From NCBI GenBank assembly GCA_017960905.1, contig JAGCYH010000009.1:1-64000 (forward strand): 64,000 bases of DNA. The letters run 5' to 3'. Shown here in pieces: positions 42,945 to 54,079 of this stretch. The stretch is from Bacteroidales bacterium. GTDB lineage: Bacteria > Bacteroidota > Bacteroidia > Bacteroidales > Marinilabiliaceae. The notes beneath the pieces were generated by a model. That model was not told the DNA's origin. It was given only the letters and a program-made list of their open reading frames with translations, and ran no database searches. Numbering within the stretch: the stretch's first letter is position 1; every line of letters begins with the position of its first letter. The position numbers and the translations under genes were made by a program.

Positions 42945-43787
42945 TTAATCGTTCGACTTGAAAATCTGCGCAACTTTCTGAGGCTCAGCAAGTACAGCAT
43001 TGAAGAGCAGCTCAATATTGAGCTGCGTCTCGTCGTCGGCATCGGTGCGGCGCGCCACAGCCATATTGCCAATAGGCGACGGCTGGGTGAAAATTATGCT
43101 TTCGGCGTCGAGGTCGGCGGCACGGTCGGCAAACAAGAGTTTCGCGCTTATGCGCGAAACCGGCTCGTCGAATACAATACTGCGGTTGTTGACGATGGTT
43201 ATCTCGTCGATAAGGTTCTCAACATCACGCACTTGGTGGGTCGAGATGATGATGGTGCGGTCGTCGGTCATGCACTCCGAAACGACCTTGCGGAACTGGC
43301 TTTTCGACGGGATGTCGAGGCCGTTGGTAGGTTCGTCGAGCAGAAGCAACGATGTGTTCGCCGCAAGGGCGAAACACATGAACGCCTTTTTCTTCTGCCC
43401 CATCGAGAGGTTGCCGAGGTTGATGTCGACGCTCATCTCGAAGCCCGACAGACAGCGTTCGAGCGTCTGGCGGCTGAAACGCGGATAAAACGGCGCGTTG
43501 ATGCTGATGAACTTCTCGAACTTCATGTTCGGAAGTTCGAACTCTTCGGGCAGCAGAAACATATCGGCCAATGTCGAAGGGCGGCGGCTGGCAACATTTT
43601 TACCTTTATATGTTACAGTGCCTTTCTGAGCGAAAAGCAGTCCGCTCATCAGATAGAGCAAAGTAGATTTGCCTGCGCCATTGAGGCCGAGCAGGCCGTA
43701 TATTTTACCTTCGTCGAAGGTAAAACTCAAATCCTCGAACAGTTTGGTCTTGCCATAACTGAAATTGATATTGTTTAACTGTATCAT
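42945..43787 (-). CDS. ABC transporter ATP-binding protein
   Basis: A 280-residue ATPase with Walker A GLNGAGKSTLL (about residues 36-46), signature LSMGQKKK (LSxGQ), Walker B LLLLDEPTNGLD and H-loop STHQVRD. The C-terminal tail of about 60 residues is longer than the minimal domain. It is the first gene of the leftward cluster, and its stop overlaps a possible permease start. YtrB/BcrA-type ATPases with GntR regulators often export toxic peptides or respond to cell-wall stress. Confidence 0.9.
   Translation of the reverse strand: MIQLNNINFSYGKTKLFEDLSFTFDEGKIYGLLGLNGAGKSTLLYLMSGLLFAQKGTVTYKGKNVASRRPSTLADMFLLPEEFELPNMKFEKFISINAPFYPRFSRQTLERCLSGFEMSVDINLGNLSMGQKKKAFMCFALAANTSLLLLDEPTNGLDIPSKSQFRKVVSECMTDDRTIIISTHQVRDVENLIDEITIVNNRSIVFDEPVSRISAKLLFADRAADLDAESIIFTQPSPIGNMAVARRTDADDETQLNIELLFNAVLAEPQKVAQIFKSND
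43703..43725. repeat. Perfect intragenic hairpin, 10-bp arms, 3-nt loop
   Basis: TTTTACCTTC at 43703-43712 pairs exactly with 43716-43725 around GTC, near the start of the ABC ATPase gene. Confidence 0.88.
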
Positions 43788-43812
43788 GGTGTATTAGTTA
43801 ATTAGTACACTG

Positions 43813-43845
43813 CAAATATAGACTACTTATTCTTCAGCCTCCAAA
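43813..43845 (-). promoter_or_regulatory. Promoter of the ABC/GntR/outer-membrane operon
   Basis: Minus-strand TATATTTG (43813-43820) with TTTG (43842-43845), spacing 21: one of the best consensus promoters in the window, 25 bases before the ATPase ATG. The GntR protein encoded in the operon probably acts near here. Confidence 0.78.
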
Positions 43846-44001
43846 TTTTTTGGCAATTATTTTAGTTAAAAAACATTAAATGAATTATAAACGATTGATA
43901 TACATTATATTACACAGAGACAAACACCTCGCATTTCTACCTTCAATGGGGCAAAAAACATAAACAATGACACATAAATGCGAGTGTATCACATTTTTGA
44001 T

Positions 44002-44009
44002 TAACTTTG
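44002..44009 (+). promoter_or_regulatory. -7 promoter element of valS
   Basis: TAACTTTG, 26 bases before the ATG at 44036. The in-frame ATG at 43967 lies upstream of this box and is not used. Confidence 0.5.
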
Positions 44010-44035
44010 CAAGCCAATTGAAAAAAGGAATAATT

Positions 44036-46660
<2,625 letters not shown>

Positions 46661-46678
46661 ACTGACAAGCACTACAAT

Positions 46679-46711
46679 AAAAGGCTGTTTCTCGTTGAGA
46701 AACAGCCTTTT
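46679..46711 (+). terminator. Rho-independent terminator after valS
   Basis: A 15-bp perfect stem (AAAAGGCTGTTTCTC against its complement) with a 3-nt loop, ending in TTTT, 18 bases after the valS stop and before queC. Confidence 0.88.
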
Positions 46712-46733
46712 AAATAAACAAAAGACAGAGATA

Positions 46734-47387
46734 ATGAAAGACGCAGCAATCATACTATCGGGCGGAATGGACTCGGTAACAATGCTTTACGAGTACCAGC
46801 CCGACATTGCCCTTGCCATCAGTTTCGACTATGGCGCCAACCACGCCGCAAACGAGCTCTCGTTTGCGAAATACCATTGTAACGCATTGGGAATCAAGCA
46901 TCTGATTATTCCGCTGAAATTCATGTCGGAGTATTTCAAATCGTCGCTGCTCGAAGGCGGCGACGCGATACCCGAAGCATCTTATAATGAGGATAATATG
47001 AAATCGACGGTGGTTCCGTTCCGCAACGGCATAATGCTGTCGATCGCTTGCGGCATAGCCGCAAGCAACGGTCTGAAAAAGATTATGATAGCCAACCATG
47101 GCGGCGACCACGACCTGTATCCCGACTGTCGCGAATCGTTTATAAAAGCCATGGACAGAGCCGTTTACGAAGGCACATACGAACGCATGGAGATTTTCGC
47201 GCCATACACCAACCTGTCGAAAGGCGAAATAGCGCGTCACGGGCGGCGCCTGGGCGTCGACTACGCCAAGACCTGGTCGTGCTACAAAGGCGGCGACAAG
47301 CATTGCGGCCACTGCGGCACATGCGAAGAACGCAAAGCGGCTCTTCGTGAAGCCGGCATCGACGACCCCACTGAGTATTTGAATTGA
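46734..47387 (+). CDS. queC: 7-cyano-7-deazaguanine synthase
   Basis: A 217-residue QueC. The PP-loop ATP motif is SGGMDSVT at the N-terminus, and a zinc site is formed by CYKGGDKHCGHCGTC near the C-terminus. It converts 7-carboxy-7-deazaguanine and ammonia to preQ0 in queuosine synthesis. The ATG at 46734 was chosen because an earlier ATG (46695) lies within the valS terminator. Other queuosine genes are not adjacent here. The TGA stop falls in the first unit of an AAATTGA-type heptamer array. Confidence 0.94.
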   Translation: MKDAAIILSGGMDSVTMLYEYQPDIALAISFDYGANHAANELSFAKYHCNALGIKHLIIPLKFMSEYFKSSLLEGGDAIPEASYNEDNMKSTVVPFRNGIMLSIACGIAASNGLKKIMIANHGGDHDLYPDCRESFIKAMDRAVYEGTYERMEIFAPYTNLSKGEIARHGRRLGVDYAKTWSCYKGGDKHCGHCGTCEERKAALREAGIDDPTEYLN

Positions 47388-47407
47388 AAATCTGAAATTG
47401 AAATAAA
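47381..47407. repeat. Short heptamer array (AAATTGA family) starting on the queC stop codon
   Basis: GAATTGA, AAATCTG, AAATTGA and a further A-rich unit in 7-base phase. The queC TGA stop (47385-47387) ends the first unit. The same arrangement occurs at 18725-18752. Confidence 0.65.
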
Positions 47408-47411
47408 AAAG

Positions 47412-47441
47412 AAAGCTCAGAACCAATTGGTTCTGAGCTTT
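47412..47441 (+). terminator. Rho-independent terminator after queC
   Basis: A perfect 30-bp palindrome (AAAGCTCAGAACCAA and its complement) followed by TT. It lies between convergent genes and may serve both. Confidence 0.85.
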
Positions 47442-47470
47442 TTGTAATAATATTAAATTATGAAAAAAAC

Positions 47471-47902
47471 TTAACTCAGCAAACGGAATTTGCCTATCAC
47501 AGGTAGCTCTTTCGCCTTTCCGTTCGCAGCATTTATAATACCTATTATCATCAAAGCTAAGAATACAAGACCGCAAAGACCTATAATAGACACAATAAAA
47601 TGCAAGCGCCACGAAATAGCCAAAATTATGGCCGACAAAATGAAGTAAACTACCGAAAATGCTATACTTGCAATGCAGAGCAGAAGCCCCTGGTTAGCGT
47701 GGTAACGCGCAAATTTCGACTGGGGCGCCGCAAAAATGGGTACCAGCACGAGAATTCCCAAATAAGCCAAAATTGCCATCACTTTGTTGTCTTCTATATC
47801 TTTGGGGTCAAATTCGCTTGTGGTGTCGGGTGTGTTGCCAAGCGCCGCCACTTTCTGATCGAACGTCTGTTGTTGCTGTTCGTCTTTCTTTTCTTCTTCC
47901 AT
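47471..47902 (-). CDS. DUF4870/Tic20-like small membrane protein
   Basis: A 143-residue protein: about 40 charged, Gln-rich residues, then a membrane domain of about four helices with the DUF4870-like signatures AILAYLGILVLVPIFAA, KFARYHANQGLLLCI and MIIGIINAANGKAKELPVIG. Its function is not known. It has its own promoter (TATATTTG at 47953-47960). Confidence 0.8.
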   Translation of the reverse strand: MEEEKKDEQQQQTFDQKVAALGNTPDTTSEFDPKDIEDNKVMAILAYLGILVLVPIFAAPQSKFARYHANQGLLLCIASIAFSVVYFILSAIILAISWRLHFIVSIIGLCGLVFLALMIIGIINAANGKAKELPVIGKFRLLS

Positions 47903-47952
47903 AGTGCTAATTATTAATTGGTTAGAATTAATCTGTGATTTTTTTCTGTCCG

Positions 47953-47960
47953 CAAATATA
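47953..47960 (-). promoter_or_regulatory. -7 promoter element of the DUF4870-like gene
   Basis: TATATTTG on the minus strand, 50 bases before the ATG at 47902. Confidence 0.5.
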
Positions 47961-48063
47961 ATTCGTTATTCGCTCAATTATTTCATTTTTTCCAAAAAAG
48001 TTTAATTTTTTTTACAATTTTCTGTTATTTTTTTCCAAACACGATTTTCCGCGACCACAAAAA

Positions 48064-48102
48064 CAAAGGTTGCGATGCCCGAATGGGGCATCGCAACCTT
48101 TG
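48064..48102 (-). terminator. Rho-independent terminator of pyk
   Basis: A 17-bp stem (48064-48080 against 48086-48102) with a 5-nt loop. On the minus strand it is followed by a T-rich run. It begins 25 bases after the pyk stop. Confidence 0.85.
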
Positions 48103-48127
48103 CAATCTTATGTATTTCAGATATTTA

Positions 48128-49564
48128 TCAGTTGATATAGAAATCTATTTTCTTGATAAGATTCTCAACAGTAAGAATCTCCAAGAAAGTAGTTCCACCG
48201 CCGATACCGAAACTACCGCCGATATAAGCCACGAGGTCGCCCATGTGCAGCTCTTCGTCGCCGAGCAGTTTCTCTATCGTGTGGCGCAGAATCTCCGATT
48301 TTGTCTTGCCGTTTGCAACTATTTCGGCAAAAACGCCATACGAGAGCGACAACTCGCGCGCAACGCGCGCTTCGTAGCTGAGCGAATACACAGGCACCGG
48401 GCTACGGAAAGCCGCCAGATAGCGTGCCGTCTTGCCGGTGAAGCTGTCGGTGATGATGGCTTTGATACGCAGTTCGCGCGAAGCGCCAACTGCAGTCTCG
48501 GCCAAGTATGCCGTGATTTCATTTTTAACGAACGGCACCGGAATGTCGTTGCGCGAATCCTTGGCAGCCTCAACTTCGTTGGCGATATTGGTCATAGTCT
48601 GCACCGCCTCGACAGGATATTTGCCGTAAGTTGTTTCGCCACTGAGCATTATGGCATCGGTGCGGTAATAGATGGCGTTAGCAACGTCGGTAACTTCGGC
48701 GCGTGTCGGACGCGGATTCTTAATCATAGTGTGAAGCATCTGCGTGGCAACAATCACAGGGCGTTTTGCCTCAACGCATTTGCGTATCATCTGGCGCTGC
48801 ATGAGCGGAATACGCTCCTGCGGCACCTCGATGCCGAGGTCGCCGCGGGCAACCATAACACCATAAACCACTTCGAGAATCTCGTCGAGATTGTTGAAGC
48901 CCTCCTGATTTTCAATTTTTGCAATAATCTTGATAGGGCTATTGTACTGATCCAGAATATCTTGTATCTCTTTCACATCTTTCTTGCTACGCACGAAAGA
49001 GTGAGCAATGAAGTCGAGATTGTTTTCGATAGCCCAAAGCACAAACTCACGGTCTTTCTCGGTAAGCGAAGGCAGATTGATGCTCACGCCCGGCACATTG
49101 ACACTCTTGCGGCCGCTTTCGATACAGCCGCTGTTTTCAACGCGGCAGACAAGCACATCGCTCTCCTTGGCCTCAACGACGAGCGACACGTCGCCGTCGT
49201 CGATAAGAATATGATTTCCGACCGACAAATCGTTGACAAAATTGTTGTACGACACACACAGCAACTCATTGGTAGAGTGTGTATTAGCATCGCCTTTCAC
49301 TTTTATCGTCTTTCCCGTTTCAAACACGAGAGGCTCGTCGCACTGAGTGGTTCGTATTTCCGGACCTTTAGTGTCGACCAATATGGCTATTTTGTCAGAT
49401 ACTTCGCGTACGTTTTTCACAATCCGTCCGATGCCTTCGAAATCCATGTGCGCTGTGTTACAGCGCACTACATTCATGCCGGCATTGTGCAGTTTACGTA
49501 TAAAATCTACATCACAACGGATGTCGGAAATTGTAGCGACAATTTTCGTTAACTTCTTCTTCAT
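48128..49564 (-). CDS. pyk: Pyruvate kinase
   Basis: A 478-residue pyruvate kinase: KIVATISDIRCD at the N-terminus, VDTKGPEIRTT for the substrate/metal site, IIAKIENQEG, the diagnostic MVARGDLGIEVP, and SGETTYGKYPVEAV. The A, B and C domains are all present and the length is normal. It converts PEP and ADP to pyruvate and ATP. It starts 24 bases after aroQ, so the two are probably co-transcribed. The start is ATG at 49564 rather than a TTG just upstream. A hairpin with 9-bp arms lies at 49448-49468. Confidence 0.96.
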   Translation of the reverse strand: MKKKLTKIVATISDIRCDVDFIRKLHNAGMNVVRCNTAHMDFEGIGRIVKNVREVSDKIAILVDTKGPEIRTTQCDEPLVFETGKTIKVKGDANTHSTNELLCVSYNNFVNDLSVGNHILIDDGDVSLVVEAKESDVLVCRVENSGCIESGRKSVNVPGVSINLPSLTEKDREFVLWAIENNLDFIAHSFVRSKKDVKEIQDILDQYNSPIKIIAKIENQEGFNNLDEILEVVYGVMVARGDLGIEVPQERIPLMQRQMIRKCVEAKRPVIVATQMLHTMIKNPRPTRAEVTDVANAIYYRTDAIMLSGETTYGKYPVEAVQTMTNIANEVEAAKDSRNDIPVPFVKNEITAYLAETAVGASRELRIKAIITDSFTGKTARYLAAFRSPVPVYSLSYEARVARELSLSYGVFAEIVANGKTKSEILRHTIEKLLGDEELHMGDLVAYIGGSFGIGGGTTFLEILTVENLIKKIDFYIN

Positions 49565-49588
49565 CAATATATTATCTATTATTTATTG

Positions 49589-50008
49589 TTATTTCTGAAT
49601 GAGAGCTTCGATGGCCAGACGGTACGAGTCGAGGCCGAAACCGCAAATAGTTCCCACGCAAACCGGCGCGATGAACGAATGGTGCCTGAACTCTTCACGT
49701 TTGTTAACATTGCTAATGTGCACTTCGACCACAGGCGAGGTAACCGCGGCTATGGCATCGGCAATGGCCACCGACGTATGAGTGTATGCTCCGGCGTTCA
49801 AAACGATGCCTTTTGCGCTGAATCCGTACTTGTGGATTGCGTCGACAATGTCGCCTTCGTGATTCGATTGCAGATATATCAGATTGATATTCTGATACTT
49901 AACTTTAAGCTGGTTAAGATACTCATCGAAACCAGTAGAACCATAAATGCTCGGTTCGCGCACGCCCAAAAGATTCAAATTCGGGCCGTTGATGATTACT
50001 ATGTCCAT
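49589..50008 (-). CDS. aroQ: Type II 3-dehydroquinate dehydratase
   Basis: A 139-residue enzyme of the shikimate pathway. Motifs include INGPNLNLLGVREPSIYG at the N-terminus, QSNHEGDIVD, NAGAYTHTSVAIADA (usually NPGAYTHTS) and VHISNVNKREEFRHHS. It dehydrates 3-dehydroquinate to 3-dehydroshikimate as a dodecamer. The ATG at 50008 matches the usual family N-terminus. pyk follows after 24 bases. A TAATTTCG box at 50029-50036 on this strand is a weak candidate promoter. Confidence 0.95.
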   Translation of the reverse strand: MDIVIINGPNLNLLGVREPSIYGSTGFDEYLNQLKVKYQNINLIYLQSNHEGDIVDAIHKYGFSAKGIVLNAGAYTHTSVAIADAIAAVTSPVVEVHISNVNKREEFRHHSFIAPVCVGTICGFGLDSYRLAIEALIQK

Positions 50009-50103
50009 TTTTGTTCTTTTTGCGGCCACGAAATTACAAACGCTATAATTAAATAAAAAACAACTTATTGTTTTTTGCATTTAGTTAAATGTTTTTTAAA
50101 AAC

Positions 50104-50135
50104 TTTGCTCAGAAAAACGAAGTTTCGTACTTTTG
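50104..50135 (+). promoter_or_regulatory. Promoter of xerD
   Basis: TTTG (50104-50107), spacing 20, TACTTTTG (50128-50135), a full match to the Bacteroidota layout, 19 bases before the ATG. Confidence 0.75.
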
Positions 50136-50154
50136 AAGTCGAAAACAGAAAGCG

Positions 50155-51066
50155 ATGGATTGGAATAAGGAAATTGAAGATTTTGAGGAATACCTGAAAC
50201 TACAGAAAGGCTTGTCGGACAATTCGATATACGCATACATATCCGACATGGGCAAATTCACCACATTCTTGCAAGAAAAAGGCATCGACGCCGCACCGGA
50301 AGACGTAACGCTCGACACTCTGCGCCAGTTTTTGCTGTGGCTCGCCGAAATAAACATTTCGGCGCGCACACAGGCCCGCATACTCAGCGGCATCAAATCG
50401 TTCTACAAACATCTGATTATCGAAGAGAAAATAGAGAACGACCCCACCCAACTGCTCGAAGTGCCCAAAATCGGTCGAAAATTGCCTACCATACTGACAG
50501 TAAGCGAGATAGAGATGGTGCTCAATTCGTTCGACACATCGAAAAGTGAAGGCCAGCGCAACAAGGCGATACTCGAGACGCTCTACAGCTGCGGTCTGCG
50601 CGTGTCGGAACTTGTCAATCTGAAACTGTCGAACCTGTTTTTCGAGTCGGGATACATTAAGGTAGAGGGCAAAGGCAGCAAAGAGCGTTTGGTGCCTATC
50701 GGCGCCAACGCTATAAAAGAGATTACGAACTACGTATCGACATGGCGCAGCAAAATAAAAATAGCGCCGCATAACGAAGATTTTGTCTTTCTCAACCGCC
50801 GAGGCACGGCATTGTCGAGAGTGATGGTCTTTCTCGTTGTAAAAGAAGCAGTTGCATTATGTGGAATAACCAAAGAGATAAGTCCGCACACACTGCGCCA
50901 CTCATTCGCGACGCACCTTCTCGAAGGCGGCGCCAACCTGCACGCCGTGCAGGAAATGCTTGGGCACGAGTCGATTCTGACTACCGAATTCTACACTCAT
51001 CTGAATAAGGAGTATCTCAAAGGCACCATCGACATGTACCACCCGAGGGCGAATGGGAAAAGCTGA
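50155..51066 (+). CDS. xerD: Tyrosine recombinase XerD
   Basis: A 303-residue site-specific recombinase. The N-terminal SAM-like core-binding domain covers about 1-90. The catalytic set is visible: Arg in SCGLRVSEL, Lys in EGKGSKERLVP, His/Arg in SPHTLRHSFATHLL, His in MLGHES and the nucleophile Tyr in EFYTHL. Length and spacing match XerD, which with XerC resolves chromosome dimers at dif. It is a single gene with its own promoter next to manA, without phage or integron features nearby, so a housekeeping role is likely. A 9-bp-arm hairpin lies at 50343-50364. Confidence 0.93.
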   Translation: MDWNKEIEDFEEYLKLQKGLSDNSIYAYISDMGKFTTFLQEKGIDAAPEDVTLDTLRQFLLWLAEINISARTQARILSGIKSFYKHLIIEEKIENDPTQLLEVPKIGRKLPTILTVSEIEMVLNSFDTSKSEGQRNKAILETLYSCGLRVSELVNLKLSNLFFESGYIKVEGKGSKERLVPIGANAIKEITNYVSTWRSKIKIAPHNEDFVFLNRRGTALSRVMVFLVVKEAVALCGITKEISPHTLRHSFATHLLEGGANLHAVQEMLGHESILTTEFYTHLNKEYLKGTIDMYHPRANGKS

Positions 51067-51072
51067 TATATA

Positions 51073-52029
51073 CTAAATATATACTTCAAGCAATTCGCCT
51101 GCCCCTTCAATCTGTACGCTGTCGGTACTAGCGGCCACGAGAAGTGTCTCGCCGTACGAAAGCGCTGTGCCATCGATACTTACGCTACCGCCGACACAAA
51201 CAAAGATAACAAAGCTGTCGAGGTTGGCATAGTCGCGCTTAAGCGCGCCGCCAACTTTTATAAAATTGGCCGTAAAATACTGACATGAAACAATTTGCGA
51301 GCCGTCGTTGACCTTAGCCAGGTACGAGCGCTTGCCAGAGTCCATGTCGTCGAAATCGATGGCGTCTTTGGCCTCATCGATGTGCAGCTCGCGCTTGTTG
51401 CCTTTGGCATCGACACGGTCGTAGTCGTAAATTCGATACGTCAGACCAGAAGTCTGCTGTATCTCAGCCACCATCACGCCTCGGCCGATGGCGTGAATAC
51501 GCCCGGCCGGCATAAAAAACACATCGCCATGATGAACGGTATGCGAGGCCAGCACATCGGCAAAATGGCCCGACTCGACTAAACCGTGATACTGCTCTGG
51601 CTCAATTTTTCGGGCGAAGCCCGAAATAAGCTGCGCATCTTCTTCTGCTTCAATGACATACCACATTTCGGTCTTACCGAAACAATCGTGACGCGCACGC
51701 GCCAGTTCGTCATCGGGGTGAACCTGTATCGATAGCTTTTCGTTAGCGTCGATAAACTTCACAAGCAAAGGGAACTGCTTGCCATAAACATCCAAAATGC
51801 GCTTGCCAACAAGGTCTGCACCAAGTTTTTCAATCAGTTCGACAATAGACATTCCGGCAAATTCGCCATCGACGACAACCGACAAATCACCGTCGATGCC
51901 CGATATCTCCCAACTCTCGCCTCCGTTGGGCAGAGAGCCGAAATCCTTACCGAGCAAAGTACGCAGACGTTGGCCGCCCCATATCTTGTCCTTTATTATA
52001 GGTTTGAACTTTATATGCTGAATTCTCAT
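51073..52029 (-). CDS. manA: Mannose-6-phosphate isomerase, class I
   Basis: A 318-residue cupin-type phosphomannose isomerase. Metal-ligand motifs are visible: SIQVHPDDELA, GKTEMWYVIEA and FFMPAGRIHAIGRGVMVAEIQQTSG. The length is that of the short bacterial form. It interconverts mannose-6-phosphate and fructose-6-phosphate, linking glycolysis to GDP-mannose synthesis. It is convergent with xerD, with only 6 bases between them. A good promoter lies at 52067-52099 on this strand. Confidence 0.95.
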   Translation of the reverse strand: MRIQHIKFKPIIKDKIWGGQRLRTLLGKDFGSLPNGGESWEISGIDGDLSVVVDGEFAGMSIVELIEKLGADLVGKRILDVYGKQFPLLVKFIDANEKLSIQVHPDDELARARHDCFGKTEMWYVIEAEEDAQLISGFARKIEPEQYHGLVESGHFADVLASHTVHHGDVFFMPAGRIHAIGRGVMVAEIQQTSGLTYRIYDYDRVDAKGNKRELHIDEAKDAIDFDDMDSGKRSYLAKVNDGSQIVSCQYFTANFIKVGGALKRDYANLDSFVIFVCVGGSVSIDGTALSYGETLLVAASTDSVQIEGAGELLEVYI

Positions 52030-52066
52030 AATTGTCTTTTTTCAAAAAAGAAATACAAAATTAATA

Positions 52067-52099
52067 CAAAACTAAATAATTGATAGAATTAATTTCAAA
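52067..52099 (-). promoter_or_regulatory. Promoter of manA
   Basis: Minus-strand TAGTTTTG (52067-52074) with TTTG (52096-52099), spacing 21. A second box, TAATTTTG at 52056-52063, lies a little closer to the gene. Confidence 0.65.
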
Positions 52100-52369
52100 A
52101 AAAATCATATCAAATTAAATAAAAAACTGTCGCTCAGGCTGTTAAAAAAGCAAGCAAAAAGCTATTGTCATATTATACGTACAAGATGCGAAAAAGCACC
52201 GATATTTACGATTTTTAATTTTTTCGGGCAATGCCCGAAAAATGTCTCAACTGCCTCAGCACAGCGCAAACTGCTCAGTAACAACATAGTAGGATGGCAA
52301 TTGTTGTAAAACAACTGAATACCGATATGCAAAAAAGCAAAAAAAAACTGCACTTGTCGGCTTTTTTAA

Positions 52370-52377
52370 TAATTTTG
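52370..52377 (+). promoter_or_regulatory. -7 promoter element of the exchanger/carboxylase operon
   Basis: TAATTTTG, 28 bases before the ATG at 52406. No -33 TTTG at the usual distance. Confidence 0.5.
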
Positions 52378-52405
52378 CACTGCCAATTGAAAGAAAAGAG
52401 ACAAA

Positions 52406-54076
52406 ATGAATTTTATAAACGAACTTTTCACAGGAAGTGGTATTGCAACAGCTCTCATACTGATATGCATCACAGCCTTTGTAGGAGTTTTGGTTGGTAA
52501 AATTGAAATCAAAAATGTTCGTTTGGGCGTAGCCGGCGTATTGTTTACCGGTATCATTCTGGCGCATTTCGGCGCTCACGTCAACGATGAAATCCTGCAT
52601 TTCGCACAAGAATTCGGACTTATCCTTTTTGTATATGCCATAGGCATCGATGTTGGTCCGCGCTTTTTCAGCACTCTGCGCAGCGACGGTCTGAAACTCA
52701 ACATTTTCGCTATATCGATAGTGCTAATGGGCTTTGGCATAGCGCTTTCGCTGCATTATTTTCTGGGCGTACGCCCAGAAGTCATCACCGGCATCATGTG
52801 CGGCGCCGTTACCAACACGCCAGGCTTAGGCGCTGCTCGCCAAGTAGTTAACGACTACAACGCCATGAACCCCGACAGCATGGTCGACGGCGACGTGCTC
52901 GGCACCGGATATGCGGTCGCATATCCGCTCGGCGTCATCGGCATCATCTTTTCGATGATTCTGATAAAAACGATTTTCAGAGTGAAAATCTCACACGAAG
53001 TCGATGAGTACAACGAATCGCTGAGTAATTCGAACAACCACCTCGAGAGCGTCGTGGTAAAGATTACAAACCCGAACCTTTTCGGCAAAACCGTTGAATA
53101 TATTGTAGATTTTGTTGATAAAGAGCTGGTTTTCTCGCGCATAGAGCGCGATGGCGAATTCCTGATTCCGACGGCAACATTCGTCCTCGAAGAGGGCGAT
53201 GTGGTTCACGGCGTTTCCGACGACAAGAACATCGACCGACTTCGCCTGAAGCTCGGCTCGGTGGAAATAGGCCAGAAACGCGACATCGACGGCGATTTGG
53301 TAATGCAACGATTCTTGGTTACCAACCATAAGATTGCCGGTAAAACCATAGAGCAGTTGGGTATCTACCGCCGCTATCCGGCAAACATCACCCGCATATA
53401 TCGTACTGGTATTGAGATACTTCCAACGAAACGCACCACCATTGAAATTGGCGACTCGGTGCGCGTAGTGGGCAAACGCGCTGTGATGAACGAGATACAA
53501 GCCGAGATAGGCGACTCTATAAAAGAATGGTCGCACCCGAACGTCATTCCGCTCTTCATGGGCATCGCGCTGGGTATCTTGGTGGGCAGCATTCCGCTAT
53601 TCATACCCGGATTGCCCGCCCCAGCCAAACTTGGTTTGGCGGGCGGTCCGCTCATTATTGCCATCCTTCTTGGCTGGCGCGGCCGTATAGGCAATTTCAA
53701 CTTCTACATGAACTCGGGCGCCAACCTGCTCTTGCGCGAGATGGGCATCACGCTCTTCCTTGCCTGCGTCGGACTCGGCGCGGGCGGCAAGTTCGTCGAA
53801 ACCATCACCAACGGCGGCTACATGTGGGTGCTCTACGGCGCTATTATCACTATTGTGCCAATTATGATAATTGGCACAATAGCACGACTGATGAAAGTAA
53901 ATTATTTAAAAATATGCGGCTTCATGGCCGGGTCGATGACCGACCCGCCCGCCTTGGAATACGCCAACGGTCTGAGCTCAACTCACGCTCAATCAATGGC
54001 TTACGCATCTGTTTATCCGCTGACAATGTTCCTCAGAATATTGCTCGGACAAACATTAATTCTTATAACACTTTAA
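52406..54076 (+). CDS. AspT/YidE-type exchanger with two central TrkA-C domains
   Basis: A 556-residue membrane protein built as two homologous membrane halves (about 1-190 and 375-556) around two soluble RCK_C/TrkA-C-like domains (about 210-290 and 295-365). The AspT-type duplicated motifs appear as GAVTNTPGLGAARQV in the first half and GSMTDPPALEYANG in the second. AspT relatives exchange an amino acid or dicarboxylate for its decarboxylated product. The carboxylase gene follows after 3 bases, so the substrate is probably a carboxylic acid related to that pathway. It contains palindromes at 52761-52780 and 53850-53882. Confidence 0.85.
   Translation: MNFINELFTGSGIATALILICITAFVGVLVGKIEIKNVRLGVAGVLFTGIILAHFGAHVNDEILHFAQEFGLILFVYAIGIDVGPRFFSTLRSDGLKLNIFAISIVLMGFGIALSLHYFLGVRPEVITGIMCGAVTNTPGLGAARQVVNDYNAMNPDSMVDGDVLGTGYAVAYPLGVIGIIFSMILIKTIFRVKISHEVDEYNESLSNSNNHLESVVVKITNPNLFGKTVEYIVDFVDKELVFSRIERDGEFLIPTATFVLEEGDVVHGVSDDKNIDRLRLKLGSVEIGQKRDIDGDLVMQRFLVTNHKIAGKTIEQLGIYRRYPANITRIYRTGIEILPTKRTTIEIGDSVRVVGKRAVMNEIQAEIGDSIKEWSHPNVIPLFMGIALGILVGSIPLFIPGLPAPAKLGLAGGPLIIAILLGWRGRIGNFNFYMNSGANLLLREMGITLFLACVGLGAGGKFVETITNGGYMWVLYGAIITIVPIMIIGTIARLMKVNYLKICGFMAGSMTDPPALEYANGLSSTHAQSMAYASVYPLTMFLRILLGQTLILITL
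52761..52780. repeat. Perfect 20-bp palindrome in exchanger gene
   Basis: TTCTGGGCGT followed directly by its exact reverse complement, in the first membrane half of the exchanger. Confidence 0.9.
53850..53882. repeat. Perfect palindrome in coding sequence, 16-bp arms, 1-nt centre
   Basis: Bases 53850-53865 are the exact reverse complement of 53867-53882 around one G. The frame reads through it as part of a transmembrane helix (TIVPIMIIGTIA). Confidence 0.95.
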
Positions 54077-54079
54077 AAT

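Larger units (their letters stand above)
52030..52405. other. Intergenic region between manA and the AspT-like exchanger
   Basis: No gene was recognised. It holds the leftward manA promoter, the rightward -7 box TAATTTTG at 52370-52377, and an intergenic hairpin at 52220-52242 (11-bp arms, 1-nt centre). The rest is AT-rich. Confidence 0.6.

Noticed and set aside
48083..49552. 489-codon open frame on the plus strand over pyk
   Set aside because: The minus strand encodes pyruvate kinase with all motifs; the plus frame is an antisense artefact.
50155..51066. Mobile-element or integron integrase
   Set aside because: Length, motif spacing and housekeeping surroundings fit XerD; no att repeats, cargo or phage genes nearby.
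52220..52242. Terminator upstream of manA
   Set aside because: It lies between two divergent promoters with no gene ending there; it more likely belongs to the general hairpin class.
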